Source of the DNA: Holophagaceae bacterium
GTDB lineage: Bacteria; Acidobacteriota; Holophagae; Holophagales; Holophagaceae
Direction: 5' to 3'
Assembly: GCA_003158505.1 (NCBI GenBank)
Contig: PMJK01000141.1
Span: 15,401-24,833, forward strand
DNA: 9,433 nt
This document shows, one piece after another, positions 1-6,139 of this stretch. The notes under the pieces are model-generated. The model saw only the letters and a list, made by a program, of their open reading frames with translations. It searched no databases and was not told where the DNA came from. Both the position numbers and the translations under genes were made by a program. Within the stretch, counting starts at the first letter, position 1. Each line of letters opens with the position of its first letter.

Positions 1-1203
1 GGCTGGCTGGCGGTCTACCGCACGGACAAGACTGAGGTGGACGCCGAGGCCATCACCGACGCCGCCAAGCTGCCGGACGAGGAGGACGAGGACGAGGAGC
101 TGCTCCCGGCCCTGAAGCTGGGCGAGGCGCTCAAGCTCGAGAAGCTGGACGCGGACCAGCAGTTCACCAAGCCCCCGGCCCGCTTCAACGAAGCCACCCT
201 GGTGAAGGAGCTGGAAGAGGACGGCATCGGCCGGCCCTCCACCTACGCCAGCATCATCAGCACCATCCTGGACCGGGACTACGTGAAGAAGCACGAGGGC
301 CGCTTCAAGCCCACGGACTTGGGCATGACGGTGACCGACCTGCTGTTGCAGGGCTTCCACGACCTGCTGAATCCGAAATACACCTCGGGCATGGAGGCCA
401 ACCTCGACCGCATCGAGGAGGGCAAGCTCACCTTCAAGAAGGCCATGACGGACTTCTACGGCCCCTTCGAGCAGTCCCTGGCCGCCGCGGGCACGGACAT
501 GCAGAACCTGAAGATCGGCGTGCCCACGGGCGAGAAGTGCCCCAAGTGCGGCGACCGGAAGAAGCACCCGGGCACCCTGCTCAAGCGCATCGGCCGCAAC
601 GGGCTGTTTGTGGGCTGCACCAACTACAGCGCCGAAAAAGAAGCGGACAAGTGCGACTACACGGCGGACCTGGAAAAGATGGAGGAGCCCGGCGACGCGC
701 CGGAGTGCCCGCTCTGCGGCACCACGCCCATGAACCTGCGCAAGGGCCAGTGGGGCCCCTTCTGGGCCTGCCCCAACTACCCGAAGTGCAAGGGCATCGT
801 GAAGGCCGATCCCAAGGGCATCCCCGTGCCCCCGGACGAGCCCACGGGGGAGATCTGTCCCAATTGTGGCAAGGGCTTCGTGAAGCGGCAGGGCCGCTAC
901 GGCGAGTTCGTCTGCTGCATCGACTACCCCACCTGCAAGACGGTGAAGAAGGAGATCCTGGGCGTGCCCTGCCCCAAGTGCGGCGGCGGCCTCAGCCCCC
1001 GCAAGACGCGCTTCGGCAAGGTCTTCTACGGCTGCACCAACTACCCCAAGTGCGACTTCACCGCCTGGGACAAGCCCGTCCCCGTCACCTGCCCCGCCTG
1101 CAAGAACCCCATCATGGGCGAAAAGACCAAGAAGCCCCGAGGCAAAGACCCCATCCAAGTCCTCATCTGCCCCAAGTGCGGGCATGAAGAGCCGATGGGC
1201 TGA
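1..1203 (+). CDS. topA: DNA topoisomerase I (type IA), 3' part; start lies before the window
   Basis: Type IA topoisomerase relaxes negatively supercoiled DNA by cutting one strand through a tyrosine link. Frame 1 is open from base 1 to a TGA at 1201-1203, giving 400 residues of the C-terminal half; the Toprim domain and catalytic tyrosine would be upstream of the window. Residues 1-175 carry the end of the core, including FTKPPARFNEATLVKELEE and the adjacent GIGRPSTYASII, a strongly conserved topA stretch. From residue 180 on there are five cysteine units: four zinc ribbons of the CPxCG ... CxNYPxC type (last cysteine pairs near YPKC, YPTC, YPKC) and a final CPAC ... CPKC pair close to the C-terminus. 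An acidic run of D and E sits near residues 25-37. The gene is typical of the chromosome in base composition. The GTG at 37 is internal, not a start. Identity is very likely; only the fragment is visible. Confidence 0.96.
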   Translation, partial: GWLAVYRTDKTEVDAEAITDAAKLPDEEDEDEELLPALKLGEALKLEKLDADQQFTKPPARFNEATLVKELEEDGIGRPSTYASIISTILDRDYVKKHEGRFKPTDLGMTVTDLLLQGFHDLLNPKYTSGMEANLDRIEEGKLTFKKAMTDFYGPFEQSLAAAGTDMQNLKIGVPTGEKCPKCGDRKKHPGTLLKRIGRNGLFVGCTNYSAEKEADKCDYTADLEKMEEPGDAPECPLCGTTPMNLRKGQWGPFWACPNYPKCKGIVKADPKGIPVPPDEPTGEICPNCGKGFVKRQGRYGEFVCCIDYPTCKTVKKEILGVPCPKCGGGLSPRKTRFGKVFYGCTNYPKCDFTAWDKPVPVTCPACKNPIMGEKTKKPRGKDPIQVLICPKCGHEEPMG

Positions 1204-1209
1204 GCCCCT

Positions 1210-1259
1210 GGCGGGTCGCGGAGTGGGCTGCGGGGCAGCCCACGAAACGGGGACCCGCC
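1210..1259. terminator. Nested inverted repeat just after topA, possible transcription stop or cruciform
   Basis: Two perfect stems are nested. The outer arms are GGCGGGTC (1210-1217) and GACCCGCC (1252-1259). The inner arms are GTGGGCTG (1223-1230) and CAGCCCAC (1236-1243) with a five-base loop. The position seven bases after the topA stop fits a 3' end structure, but no run of T follows, so it is not a standard intrinsic terminator. Reading it as a terminator is an inference. Confidence 0.4.
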
Positions 1260-1415
1260 TTGGTTCAGTACCTAGCGGGTCGAGAATCGCACCCCAATGA
1301 TGGATACACTCCCCTTTTTCGGCTTGCAGATTCAGGGAATGAGCCTGAAATCATAGAGATGTTTATACCCATCCGGAATTACGCGACCTGCCCTCAAGGG
1401 TATTGGTTCGCCTAA
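1260..1415 (+). pseudogene. Remnant of an ankyrin-repeat gene
   Basis: A frame open through this stretch and ending at TAA 1413-1415 encodes a segment with the ankyrin pattern: LVQYLAGRESHPNDG followed at once by YTPLFRLADSGNEPEIIEMF. This matches the family's turn plus first helix (DGxTPLxxA), the glycine of the loop, and the second helix ending in hydrophobic residues; the bases before it (LVQYLAGRESHPN) read like the end of the preceding repeat (xxYLLxxGADPN). About 16 residues follow before the stop and do not look like another repeat. There is no ATG in frame upstream; the open frame simply runs back into the region after topA. Ankyrin repeats mediate protein contacts. Since only about one and a half repeats are present, this is most likely a decayed gene end brought in with the AT-rich island. 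The match is by eye and could be coincidence over such a short length. Confidence 0.4.
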
Positions 1416-1452
1416 TGCTTAGTAGGGTGGTTCCATCAACAAGGCCACTCCA

Positions 1453-2433
1453 ATGACTATATCAAAGCCTGAGTTTCGAATTGACCTTGCATTAGGAGCA
1501 GAAACCTGTCTGCAAGCCATTTCGCCCTTAACAGGATTAGATTCGTCAATTTGTTATCATTTATAACAAAACATTAGACCTCCACTTGGAATATATAATA
1601 TTTCTTTAAATCGGATATGCAATAAAATTACAAAATGTTGTCAACGTTTAGAGCAATATTTTAAAATCATTGAATTTAACCAATTAACAATATTTTCTGA
1701 TCTTCGAAATGAAGTAATTGATTATATCGAATTATCGCTTTACGCTTCAGCAGAGCACGTCGATGATCTAGAAGCCATTGTCAAAGGATTCTATAAACAT
1801 GAGGTAGACTATAAACGATCAGCCGCTGCTAAAGCATTTTTTAGAGAAATAAAAGATTCTAAAAGATTTGTACTGACGACGGCTAATGCAATTAAGCATC
1901 ATCAAAGCAGAATTAGATTCTACTCGTTCGAATTCACCCACGTTAAAGAGCGGATGTGCTTACATGGATATTTAGTCGAATGTGTAAAACAAGGTGTAGT
2001 TGGTCCTAAATCAATTTTTCCTGATATTAACCAACAGGTATTCTCAGTAACTACCCTAATATGGGGAATTATATTATTTTTACTTAATGCGTCACAAAGT
2101 CTTGGAAAATTTTTAAAAACCATTTCACCAAATGGTAAGCATGATTCCGCAGTCTGTCAGAGTTTTCAAGAAGCTGTCATTGCTGTTGCAAGGTTACCTT
2201 TATATTCTCTCGATGAGGTTCATCCATTTGCCTCAACACGAATTGTTGTATTGGTTGATGATGGCATTAAACCTAAATTAGATTCTGGTCTATACGGTGG
2301 AATCTTCTGGAAATGGAGCAAACTTACAGACGGCGCCATTGGTAACTATAGTACGGAATATCAGGGCGATGGTGTTTCTCGGCAATTTCAATTAGCAACA
2401 CCTAAAGCATTACATCTTCAGCATTGGGACTGA
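1453..2433 (+). pseudogene. Unrecognised AT-rich gene interrupted by one in-frame TAA
   Basis: I do not recognise this protein. An ATG at 1453, eight bases after AAGG (1441-1444), opens a frame that meets TAA at 1564-1566 after 37 codons and then stays open in the same frame for another 288 codons to TGA at 2431-2433. Between the TAA and the ATG at 1954 there is no ATG, GTG or TTG in frame, so the 129 codons there can be translated only by continuing from the upstream part (or from a rare start). At 25-42% G+C by line such a long open frame does not arise by chance, so this is a real gene. The product is rich in K, I, L, F and Y, mostly helical in look, with a motif ANAIKHHQSRIRF in the middle (an N..KH pattern seen in some HEPN-like proteins, a weak hint only), a hydrophobic stretch VTTLIWGIILFLL and a C-terminal half ending in LHLQHWD. 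The simplest view is a laterally acquired gene with a nonsense mutation; a sequencing error or readthrough is possible. Confidence 0.6.
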
Positions 2434-2510
2434 TTATTGAAATACTGCAATTAAAATGCAAATATAGCTCAGAGTTCTCATCACCACCTGAACCTCCACT
2501 CAACTCAAGC

Positions 2511-2670
2511 GGTGATTTGAGGTGTCGGCCACTCCGACTTCAAAAGATGTAGGTAAGCGGAGGAGAGCGGAGGCATGGAGGAAAGCGGAGAAAAACAGGG
2601 TTCGCCTGCCGCTTTGCCTCCGCTCTCCTCAGGTCTTCCGCTCTCCTTCGCTTTCTAAATTCCTTTCAGG
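2511..2670. repeat. Dispersed hairpin repeat, copy A
   Basis: Copy A shares with copy B (3316-3475) a lead-in starting GGTGATT, then TAGGTAAGCGGAGGAGAGCG, then a purine-rich arm and its reverse complement. Within the element the left arm (about 2553-2590) consists of short imperfect units of the form AGCGGAGGA; the right arm (about 2611-2655) is the pyrimidine-rich complement, for example CCTCCGCTCTCCTC against GAGGAGAGCGGAGG, a perfect 14-base pairing. A transcript would fold into a long stem. No open frame is conserved between copies, so it is non-coding. It could be a MITE or REP-like element; no flanking target duplication was identified. Confidence 0.75.
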
Positions 2671-2751
2671 TTGAAGTCATTCGACCCAGGCCTCTATTCA
2701 CCTGTGGCTTCCGGCACGTCCTGAACCCATCCTTGCTCCGTGTTCGGTCCC

Positions 2752-2757
2752 AGGAGG
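2752..2757 (+). promoter_or_regulatory. Ribosome binding site of the YbaK-like gene
   Basis: A full AGGAGG lies five bases before the ATG at 2763. This fixes the start there, rather than at an alternative start upstream in the same frame near 2733 or at the second ATG at 2769. Confidence 0.8.
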
Positions 2758-2762
2758 CTTCT

Positions 2763-3218
2763 ATGCCCATGACCAGGCTTGTGGAATTCCTCAAGGCGAA
2801 TGGGGTGCCCCACCAGGTGATCCCGCACCGGCTGGCCTTCACGGCTCGGACGGTGGCGGGGGCGGCGCACATCCCCGGCCGGGAGATGGCCAAGACAGTG
2901 GTGGTGGACCTGGACGGCCAGCACGTCCTGGCGGTGGTGCCCGCCGACCGGAAGGTGGACCTGGAGCGCCTGCGCCTGGCGACGGGGGCCTACTACGCGG
3001 ACCTGGCCGAGGAATGGGAACTCGCCCACGACTTCCCCGGCTGCGAGCCCGGCACCCTGCCGCCCTTCGGCGACCTCTTCGGCCTGGAGGTCTACGTGGA
3101 GCCCCACCTGGCGGAGGACGCGGAAATCGCCTTCAGCGCCGGCAACCACAGGGAAGTGGTCCGCATGGCCTACCAGGACTTCGAGCGCCTGGCCCACCCG
3201 ACCCTCGTGCCCATGTAG
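2763..3218 (+). CDS. YbaK/EbsC-type aminoacyl-tRNA deacylase (ProRS-associated editing domain)
   Basis: The 151-residue product is a stand-alone YbaK-type editing domain, a cytoplasmic enzyme family that hydrolyses mischarged aminoacyl-tRNAs (classically Cys- or Ala-tRNAPro). Visible family marks are the N-terminal PHRLAFTA segment (residues 21-28), the EMAKTVVV strand with Lys44, the residue type that is functionally essential in YbaK, the loop GCEPGTLPPFG at 93-103, and AGNHREVVRM near 126-135. Length is normal for a single-domain member. Which amino acid and tRNA it edits cannot be told from the sequence. The gene stands alone between two copies of the hairpin repeat, and its third-position GC matches the chromosome, so it looks resident. 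A strong ribosome binding site supports the start. Family call is secure; exact specificity is open. Confidence 0.9.
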   Translation: MPMTRLVEFLKANGVPHQVIPHRLAFTARTVAGAAHIPGREMAKTVVVDLDGQHVLAVVPADRKVDLERLRLATGAYYADLAEEWELAHDFPGCEPGTLPPFGDLFGLEVYVEPHLAEDAEIAFSAGNHREVVRMAYQDFERLAHPTLVPM

Positions 3219-3237
3219 CCCACCCGGAAAAGCCCAG

Positions 3238-3315
3238 CCACAAAGAACACAAAGGGAAAAAGCTGGAACCGCAGATGGACGCAGATCGCGCCGACCCAAC
3301 GGACATGGGCCGGCC
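3238..3315. repeat. Degenerate CACAAAG / GCAGATG repeat, copy 1
   Basis: The stretch opens with CCACAAAGAACACAAAG, two and a half units of a short repeat, continues with AAAGCTGGAACCGCAGATGG and ACGCAGAT, and ends with GCGCCGACCCAAC (3288-3300) and ACATGGGCC. The same modules recur at 6018-6043 and, inverted, at 6228-6290. Short repeats of this CAC(A/G)AAG and (C/A)CGCAGATGAACGCAGAT style are common in intergenic DNA of several bacterial groups; their role is unknown to me. Confidence 0.65.
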
Positions 3316-3475
3316 GGTGATTCAAGGTGTTGGCCATTCCGGCCTTCAAAGATGAAAGAAGTAGGTAAGCGGAGGAGAGCGGAGGCACTGAGGAAAGCGG
3401 AGAAAGACAGGGGTTGCCTGCCGCTATTCCTCCGCTCTCCTCAGCATTTCCGCTTTCCTCCGCTTCAAGTCCAGT
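3316..3475. repeat. Dispersed hairpin repeat, copy B
   Basis: This is the second full copy. It begins GGTGATTCAAGGTGTTGGCC and carries the same TAGGTAAGCGGAGGAGAGCG block, left arm about 3366-3402 and right arm about 3421-3466, with GAGGAGAGCGGAGG pairing perfectly with CCTCCGCTCTCCTC. Compared with copy A it has a few substitutions and an insertion of about ten bases (AAAGAAG region near 3354-3361). The differences fall in loops and flanks as well as arms, but arm pairing is kept in both copies. Confidence 0.75.
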
Positions 3476-3524
3476 TCCTTGCATTCGCACCCAACTGGAC
3501 CTTGCCGGTTGGTGGGGCGCCCTT

Positions 3525-3639
3525 CGCACAGGATGAGCCGGGCCCGGCTCCCCCGCCGCTAAACCATGGCCATGAGCCTCCGGAGCAGGCCCAGGGATTC
3601 GTGCCGACCGCGGGACAAGCCCTGGGACACACCTTTCCG
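3525..3639 (-). pseudogene. Scrambled fragments of a DinB-like gene
   Basis: Three pieces match the intact DinB gene at 4237-4764. On the minus strand, 3606 down to 3559 reads RHESLGLLRRLMAMV and a stop, the C-terminus of the intact protein (QESLGLLR ... RLLMAIV, stop) with about 16 codons missing between. The 20 bases CGGAGCAGGCCCAGGGATTC at 3581-3600 are identical to 4307-4326. Just upstream in the same frame, SQGLS resembles WQGLS of the intact gene, again with codons lost. A third piece, 3525-3549, matches 4512-4536 and encodes RARLILCE, but it lies after the stop, whereas in the intact gene this part precedes the C-terminus. So the copy is deleted and rearranged, perhaps the remains of two tandem copies. 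It cannot encode a working protein. Confidence 0.7.
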
Positions 3640-3714
3640 CGGGACTAGGTAATCAACCCTATTTCGCCGCCAGGACCAGGGACCGATGCTTGTGAGGTCC
3701 GGTCAGCTCTCATC

Positions 3715-3720
3715 AAGAGG
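3715..3720 (+). promoter_or_regulatory. Ribosome binding site of the GNAT gene
   Basis: AAGAGG sits seven bases before the ATG at 3728. The in-frame ATG at 3686 has a poorer site, and the 14 residues it would add (LVRSGQLSSRG-like) have no place in the GNAT fold, so 3728 is preferred. Confidence 0.6.
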
Positions 3721-3727
3721 CGTCACC

Positions 3728-4174
3728 ATGAACTACTCACTCCATCCTGCTTGCCCAGAAGATCTGCAGACCATCCTGTCGTGGGTCGGGACCACCGATC
3801 TATTCAGGCAGTGGGCTGGTCCCTTCCTCGGCTTCCCCGGCACATCCGAATCGGTCTGGTCGGCCATTGGGGCCACGCCCGAGAATGCCTTTTCGCTGTT
3901 TGATTCAGCGGGCGAACTCGTCGGGTTCGGCCAAGCCTATGTTCGGGATCCCAATGTTCATGTGGCTCGGCTCATTGTCGCGCCCAGCCGGCGCGGGCAG
4001 GGTCTGGGCCGCATCCTGACCATGAAGCTCATTCAAGAAGCCATCACCCGCCACCCGGATGGAATCACCTTGAAGGCCTATTCCAACCAAGCTCCTACTG
4101 TGTCCCTTTTCAATTCCTTGACTTTTGCGACCATGCCCTTGGCGCAACGTGCCGAGTCTTTCCAGCCTGCTTAG
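3728..4174 (+). CDS. GNAT family N-acetyltransferase
   Basis: A 148-residue GCN5-related acetyltransferase, a cytoplasmic enzyme moving the acetyl group of acetyl-CoA to an amine; the acceptor cannot be deduced. The hallmark is motif A at residues 78-94, HVARLIVAPSRRGQGLG, in which RRGQGLG is the acetyl-CoA pyrophosphate loop (Q/RxxGxG/A). It is preceded by a strand and turn (ENAFSLFDSAGELVGFGQAY) typical of the central sheet, and followed by motif B, SNQAPTVSLFNSLTF at 119-133, where the usual tyrosine position is a phenylalanine. Two counted lines within the gene give 57-60% G+C, somewhat below its neighbours, which may mean a later arrival. It converges with the DinB gene, 62 bases away. 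The family is secure and the substrate unknown. Confidence 0.88.
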   Translation: MNYSLHPACPEDLQTILSWVGTTDLFRQWAGPFLGFPGTSESVWSAIGATPENAFSLFDSAGELVGFGQAYVRDPNVHVARLIVAPSRRGQGLGRILTMKLIQEAITRHPDGITLKAYSNQAPTVSLFNSLTFATMPLAQRAESFQPA

Positions 4175-4236
4175 CCGGCCCGACCCCTAGCCCAATCTGG
4201 ACCCCGCCAGGCGGGACTGTCGTGTTCCCCCCGTCG

Positions 4237-4764
4237 CTACACGATGGCCATGAGCAGCCGCTTCATCTGATCGAGGTGCAGCAGGTCATGCCCGGCCATG
4301 AGGACTCGGAGCAGGCCCAGGGATTCCTGCCCCCGCTCGTTGTGCTGGCCGGTGCGCTCCAACTCCTTCGGACTCAGGCCCTGCCACAGACGCAGGTTGT
4401 GGGAGCGCAGCTGACGGAATTCCTCGGCCAGTTCCATGGGCTCGCGTTCGTTGTAGTGCTGCCCCGCCACCCACAGATCCTGATCCATGCCCAGGATGGG
4501 GGGATGCTCCTCGCAGAGGATGAGCCGGGCGCGGTAGCCGTAGACCCACTCGCAGTCGCAGAGGTGGCCCAGGACTTCGCAGGGCGTCCACTTCCCCTCG
4601 ATAGGCCGCACTTGCATCCGCTTCCGGCCATGCTCGAGCACGAGGCCGGCCAGCGTGTCCGGGGTGCTGCCCAGCACCTCGAGGGGATCCTGGTGCCCCA
4701 GGTAGTCCCGCACCTTCTTACGGTAGGCGGCGGTCGTTTCTTCCTGAGTGGTGGTGGTCGCCAT
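4237..4764 (-). CDS. DinB-like four-helix-bundle protein (putative metal-dependent hydrolase)
   Basis: The 175-residue product belongs to the DinB/YfiT superfamily, small helical bundles that bind a divalent metal with three histidines; members include thiol transferases and damage-inducible proteins of unknown role (not DNA polymerase IV). The likely metal ligands are His67 in EVLGHLCDCEWVYGYR and the pair His159 and His163 in AGHDLLHLDQMKRL, all in the expected places. IEGKWTPCEVLGHL matches the family's entry to the second helix. The reading frame continues upstream into the frame of the dehydrogenase gene's first part, so an unsplit frame spans both; the ATG at 4764 with AGGAGG five bases before it is clearly the true start. 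It lies 62 bases after the dehydrogenase stop and is probably co-transcribed with it. A damaged relative sits at 3525-3639. Confidence 0.87.
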   Translation of the reverse strand: MATTTTQEETTAAYRKKVRDYLGHQDPLEVLGSTPDTLAGLVLEHGRKRMQVRPIEGKWTPCEVLGHLCDCEWVYGYRARLILCEEHPPILGMDQDLWVAGQHYNEREPMELAEEFRQLRSHNLRLWQGLSPKELERTGQHNERGQESLGLLRVLMAGHDLLHLDQMKRLLMAIV

Positions 4765-4769
4765 GGCTT

Positions 4770-4775
4770 CCTCCT
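4770..4775 (-). promoter_or_regulatory. Ribosome binding site of the DinB-like gene
   Basis: On the minus strand AGGAGG precedes the ATG at 4764 by five bases. It separates this gene from the longer open frame that would otherwise join it to the dehydrogenase. Confidence 0.8.
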
Positions 4776-4826
4776 GGGTAGGTTGGGATGGGATGCAGCC
4801 GGGTGGGCCCGGGTTCCTGGGATGCT

Positions 4827-5820
4827 TCAGATTTCGAACCTCACGCCCGTGAGGGTCTCGCTCAGTCCCCAGAGTCGCGCCGCGTCCTTGGGATCGATGG
4901 CGTAGGGCCGCACTCCGACATTGCCCGGGGCCTCGATGGGCAGGAGGGGGGCCACGTCCACGTCCTGACAGTAGACCCCGCCCAGGTTCGCCAGCCGGGG
5001 ACTGGTCGCGCACCAGACGGTGGTGGCGGCGCCCTGGGCCTGGGTCTTGAAGTCGCCGCCTTCGGCCACGGAGCGGCCCCGTGGCACGGTGCCCGGGCGG
5101 TCCGCCCGGGTGAGGCCGAAGGCGTGCAGTTCTCCGTCCGTCATGTGGCGGCTGAGGTCCGTGAGCACGGCCCCCGGGGTGCACCGCGAAGGCGCGGACG
5201 CCCTTTCCCTCGCCGAGCCGGTCCAGCTCCACGGCAAAGAGCACATTGGCCGTCTTGGATTGGCCATAGGCCTGCCACCGGTCGTAGCGGCGATGGAGGA
5301 AGTTGGGATCGGCGAAATCCACCTCTCCGCGCTGGTGGCCCCGGGAGGAGAGCGCCACCACCCGCGCCCCCCCCGCGCGCCACAGCGCGGGCCAGAGCCG
5401 CGTCGTGAGCTGGAAATGCCCCAGGTGGTTGGCGGCGAACTGGGATTCATAGCCCCGCGCATCCCGCTGGAGGGGCGTGGCCATGATGCCGGCGTTGTTG
5501 ATGAGCATGTGCAGGGGCCGCCCCGTGGCCAGGAACTGGGTCGCATAGGCGTCGATGGACCCGGGGTCGAGCAGGTCCAGCTGGCCCAGTTCCACGCGGG
5601 GGAGGGCGCCAAGCGCCCGACGGGCCTTGTCGGCGTTGCGGGCCGGCACGAGCACGGTCGCCCCGGCCTCGACCAGGGCCCGGGTCGTCTCCAGGCCGAG
5701 GCCGGCGGAGCCGCCCGTGACGATGGCGACCTTGCCCTCCAGGCTGATCCCGCGCAGGGCCTCTCGGGCCGTGGTTCTGGGCCCGAAACCGGAGCGGATC
5801 GGCGTCTGGGGACTCGGCAT
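4827..5820 (-). pseudogene. Short-chain dehydrogenase/reductase (SDR) with an apparent one-base frameshift
   Basis: An SDR oxidoreductase using NAD(P)H, of the retinol dehydrogenase / protochlorophyllide reductase-like type; substrate unknown. The first 217 residues, from the ATG at 5820 (GAGGAG seven bases before it at 5828-5833), show the cofactor motif TGGSAGLG (35-42), NNAG (108-111), Asn131 in ANHLGHF, Ser159, and the catalytic YGQSK (Tyr185, Lys189), so the active site is complete. After AVHPGG the frame turns to nonsense (RAHGPQPPHDG), while the next frame continues the family's sequence as VLTDLSRHMTDGELHAFGL through to GVRFEI and TGA at 4827-4829. Removing one base in the C/G run at 5169-5179 restores HPGGVLTDL and a 330-residue protein of normal length. 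Either a real frameshift or a sequencing error in the homopolymer runs; nothing else in the gene is damaged, which favours error or a very recent event. Likely first gene of a pair with the DinB gene. Confidence 0.85.
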
Positions 5821-5890
5821 GGGCTGGCTCCTCGGATCGCGGTCTCAAGGGTAGGTTGGATCTGATCTATTGCCCAGGCATGTCTGAGAT

Positions 5891-5938
5891 CCGCCACCGG
5901 CTTTGTTATGGTTCACAGGTGTCTAGAACCGGTGGTGG
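5891..5938. repeat. Inverted repeat upstream of the SDR gene
   Basis: CCGCCACCGG (5891-5900) faces CCGGTGGTGG (5929-5938), pairing at nine of ten positions with a G-T wobble at the tenth and a 28-base gap. Its place about 70 bases before the SDR start would suit an operator, but there is no regulator gene nearby and the assignment is speculative. Confidence 0.3.
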
Positions 5939-5966
5939 GGATGAGCCCTTGGAAAAGAAGGATTGG

Positions 5967-6085
5967 CCACCGATGAACACCGATCAAGAGCTGAATAAAG
6001 ATCAAGTGCGTGGGTCGAAAGCTGGAACCACAGATGACGCAGAAAAAGGGCTTGGGTCCACAGATTCCATCGATTCACACAAATT
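5967..6085. repeat. Degenerate CCGATGAACACCGAT / CAGATG repeat, copy 2
   Basis: CCACCGATGAACACCGAT (5967-5984) is two units of a short repeat; AAAGCTGGAACCACAGATGA followed by CGCAGA (6018-6043) repeats the module of copy 1 (3262-3286), and CCACAGATTCCATCGATT (6058-6075) is a third variant, shared with the inverted copy at 6254-6290. Confidence 0.6.
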
Positions 6086-6139
6086 GAAAAACGCGAGTTG
6101 ATGGCTGTTTTCAGGTATCCAACTTCCAGCATGGGCTTC

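Larger units (their letters stand above)
2434..2762. other. Gene-free stretch: AT-rich tail of the island, then a hairpin repeat
   Basis: Bases 2434-2500 keep the AT-rich composition of the preceding gene and hold no clear hairpin with a T-run. From about 2511 the composition returns to that of the chromosome and the stretch is occupied by the hairpin repeat described separately. After it, 2671-2762 is ordinary leader sequence of the deacylase gene. I see no small gene or RNA here. Confidence 0.6.
3219..3727. other. 509-base stretch without an intact gene: repeats and dinB-like debris
   Basis: From left to right this holds a CACAAAG/CAGATG-type repeat (3238-3315), copy B of the hairpin repeat (3316-3475), scrambled fragments of a DinB-like gene on the minus strand (3525-3639), and the leader of the acetyltransferase gene. 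Open frames across it are not conserved between repeat copies and have no codon signature of real genes. Confidence 0.6.

Noticed and set aside
537..1187. Second long plus-strand open frame inside topA (216 codons)
   Set aside because: It is a shadow of topA: rich in R, P, A, G, H, Q as expected from an out-of-frame reading of GC-rich DNA, and has no recognisable domain.
1954..2433. A separate 159-residue gene starting at ATG 1954
   Set aside because: The same frame is open with coding character for 129 codons before this ATG and there is no ribosome binding site close to it; it is the 3' half of a longer gene.
2511..2670. CRISPR array
   Set aside because: The repeated units are degenerate, of uneven spacing, and form inverted arms; there are no equal spacers and no cas genes.
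4199..4216. Intrinsic terminator between the GNAT and DinB genes (CCCGCCAGGCGGG)
   Set aside because: The stem is only five base pairs with a three-base loop and no T-run follows on either strand; too weak to call.
4237..5820. A 527-residue SDR-DinB fusion protein on the minus strand
   Set aside because: The joining part is frameshifted nonsense (R, G, P rich). The other frame carries the real SDR C-terminus, and DinB has its own strong ribosome binding site and ATG.
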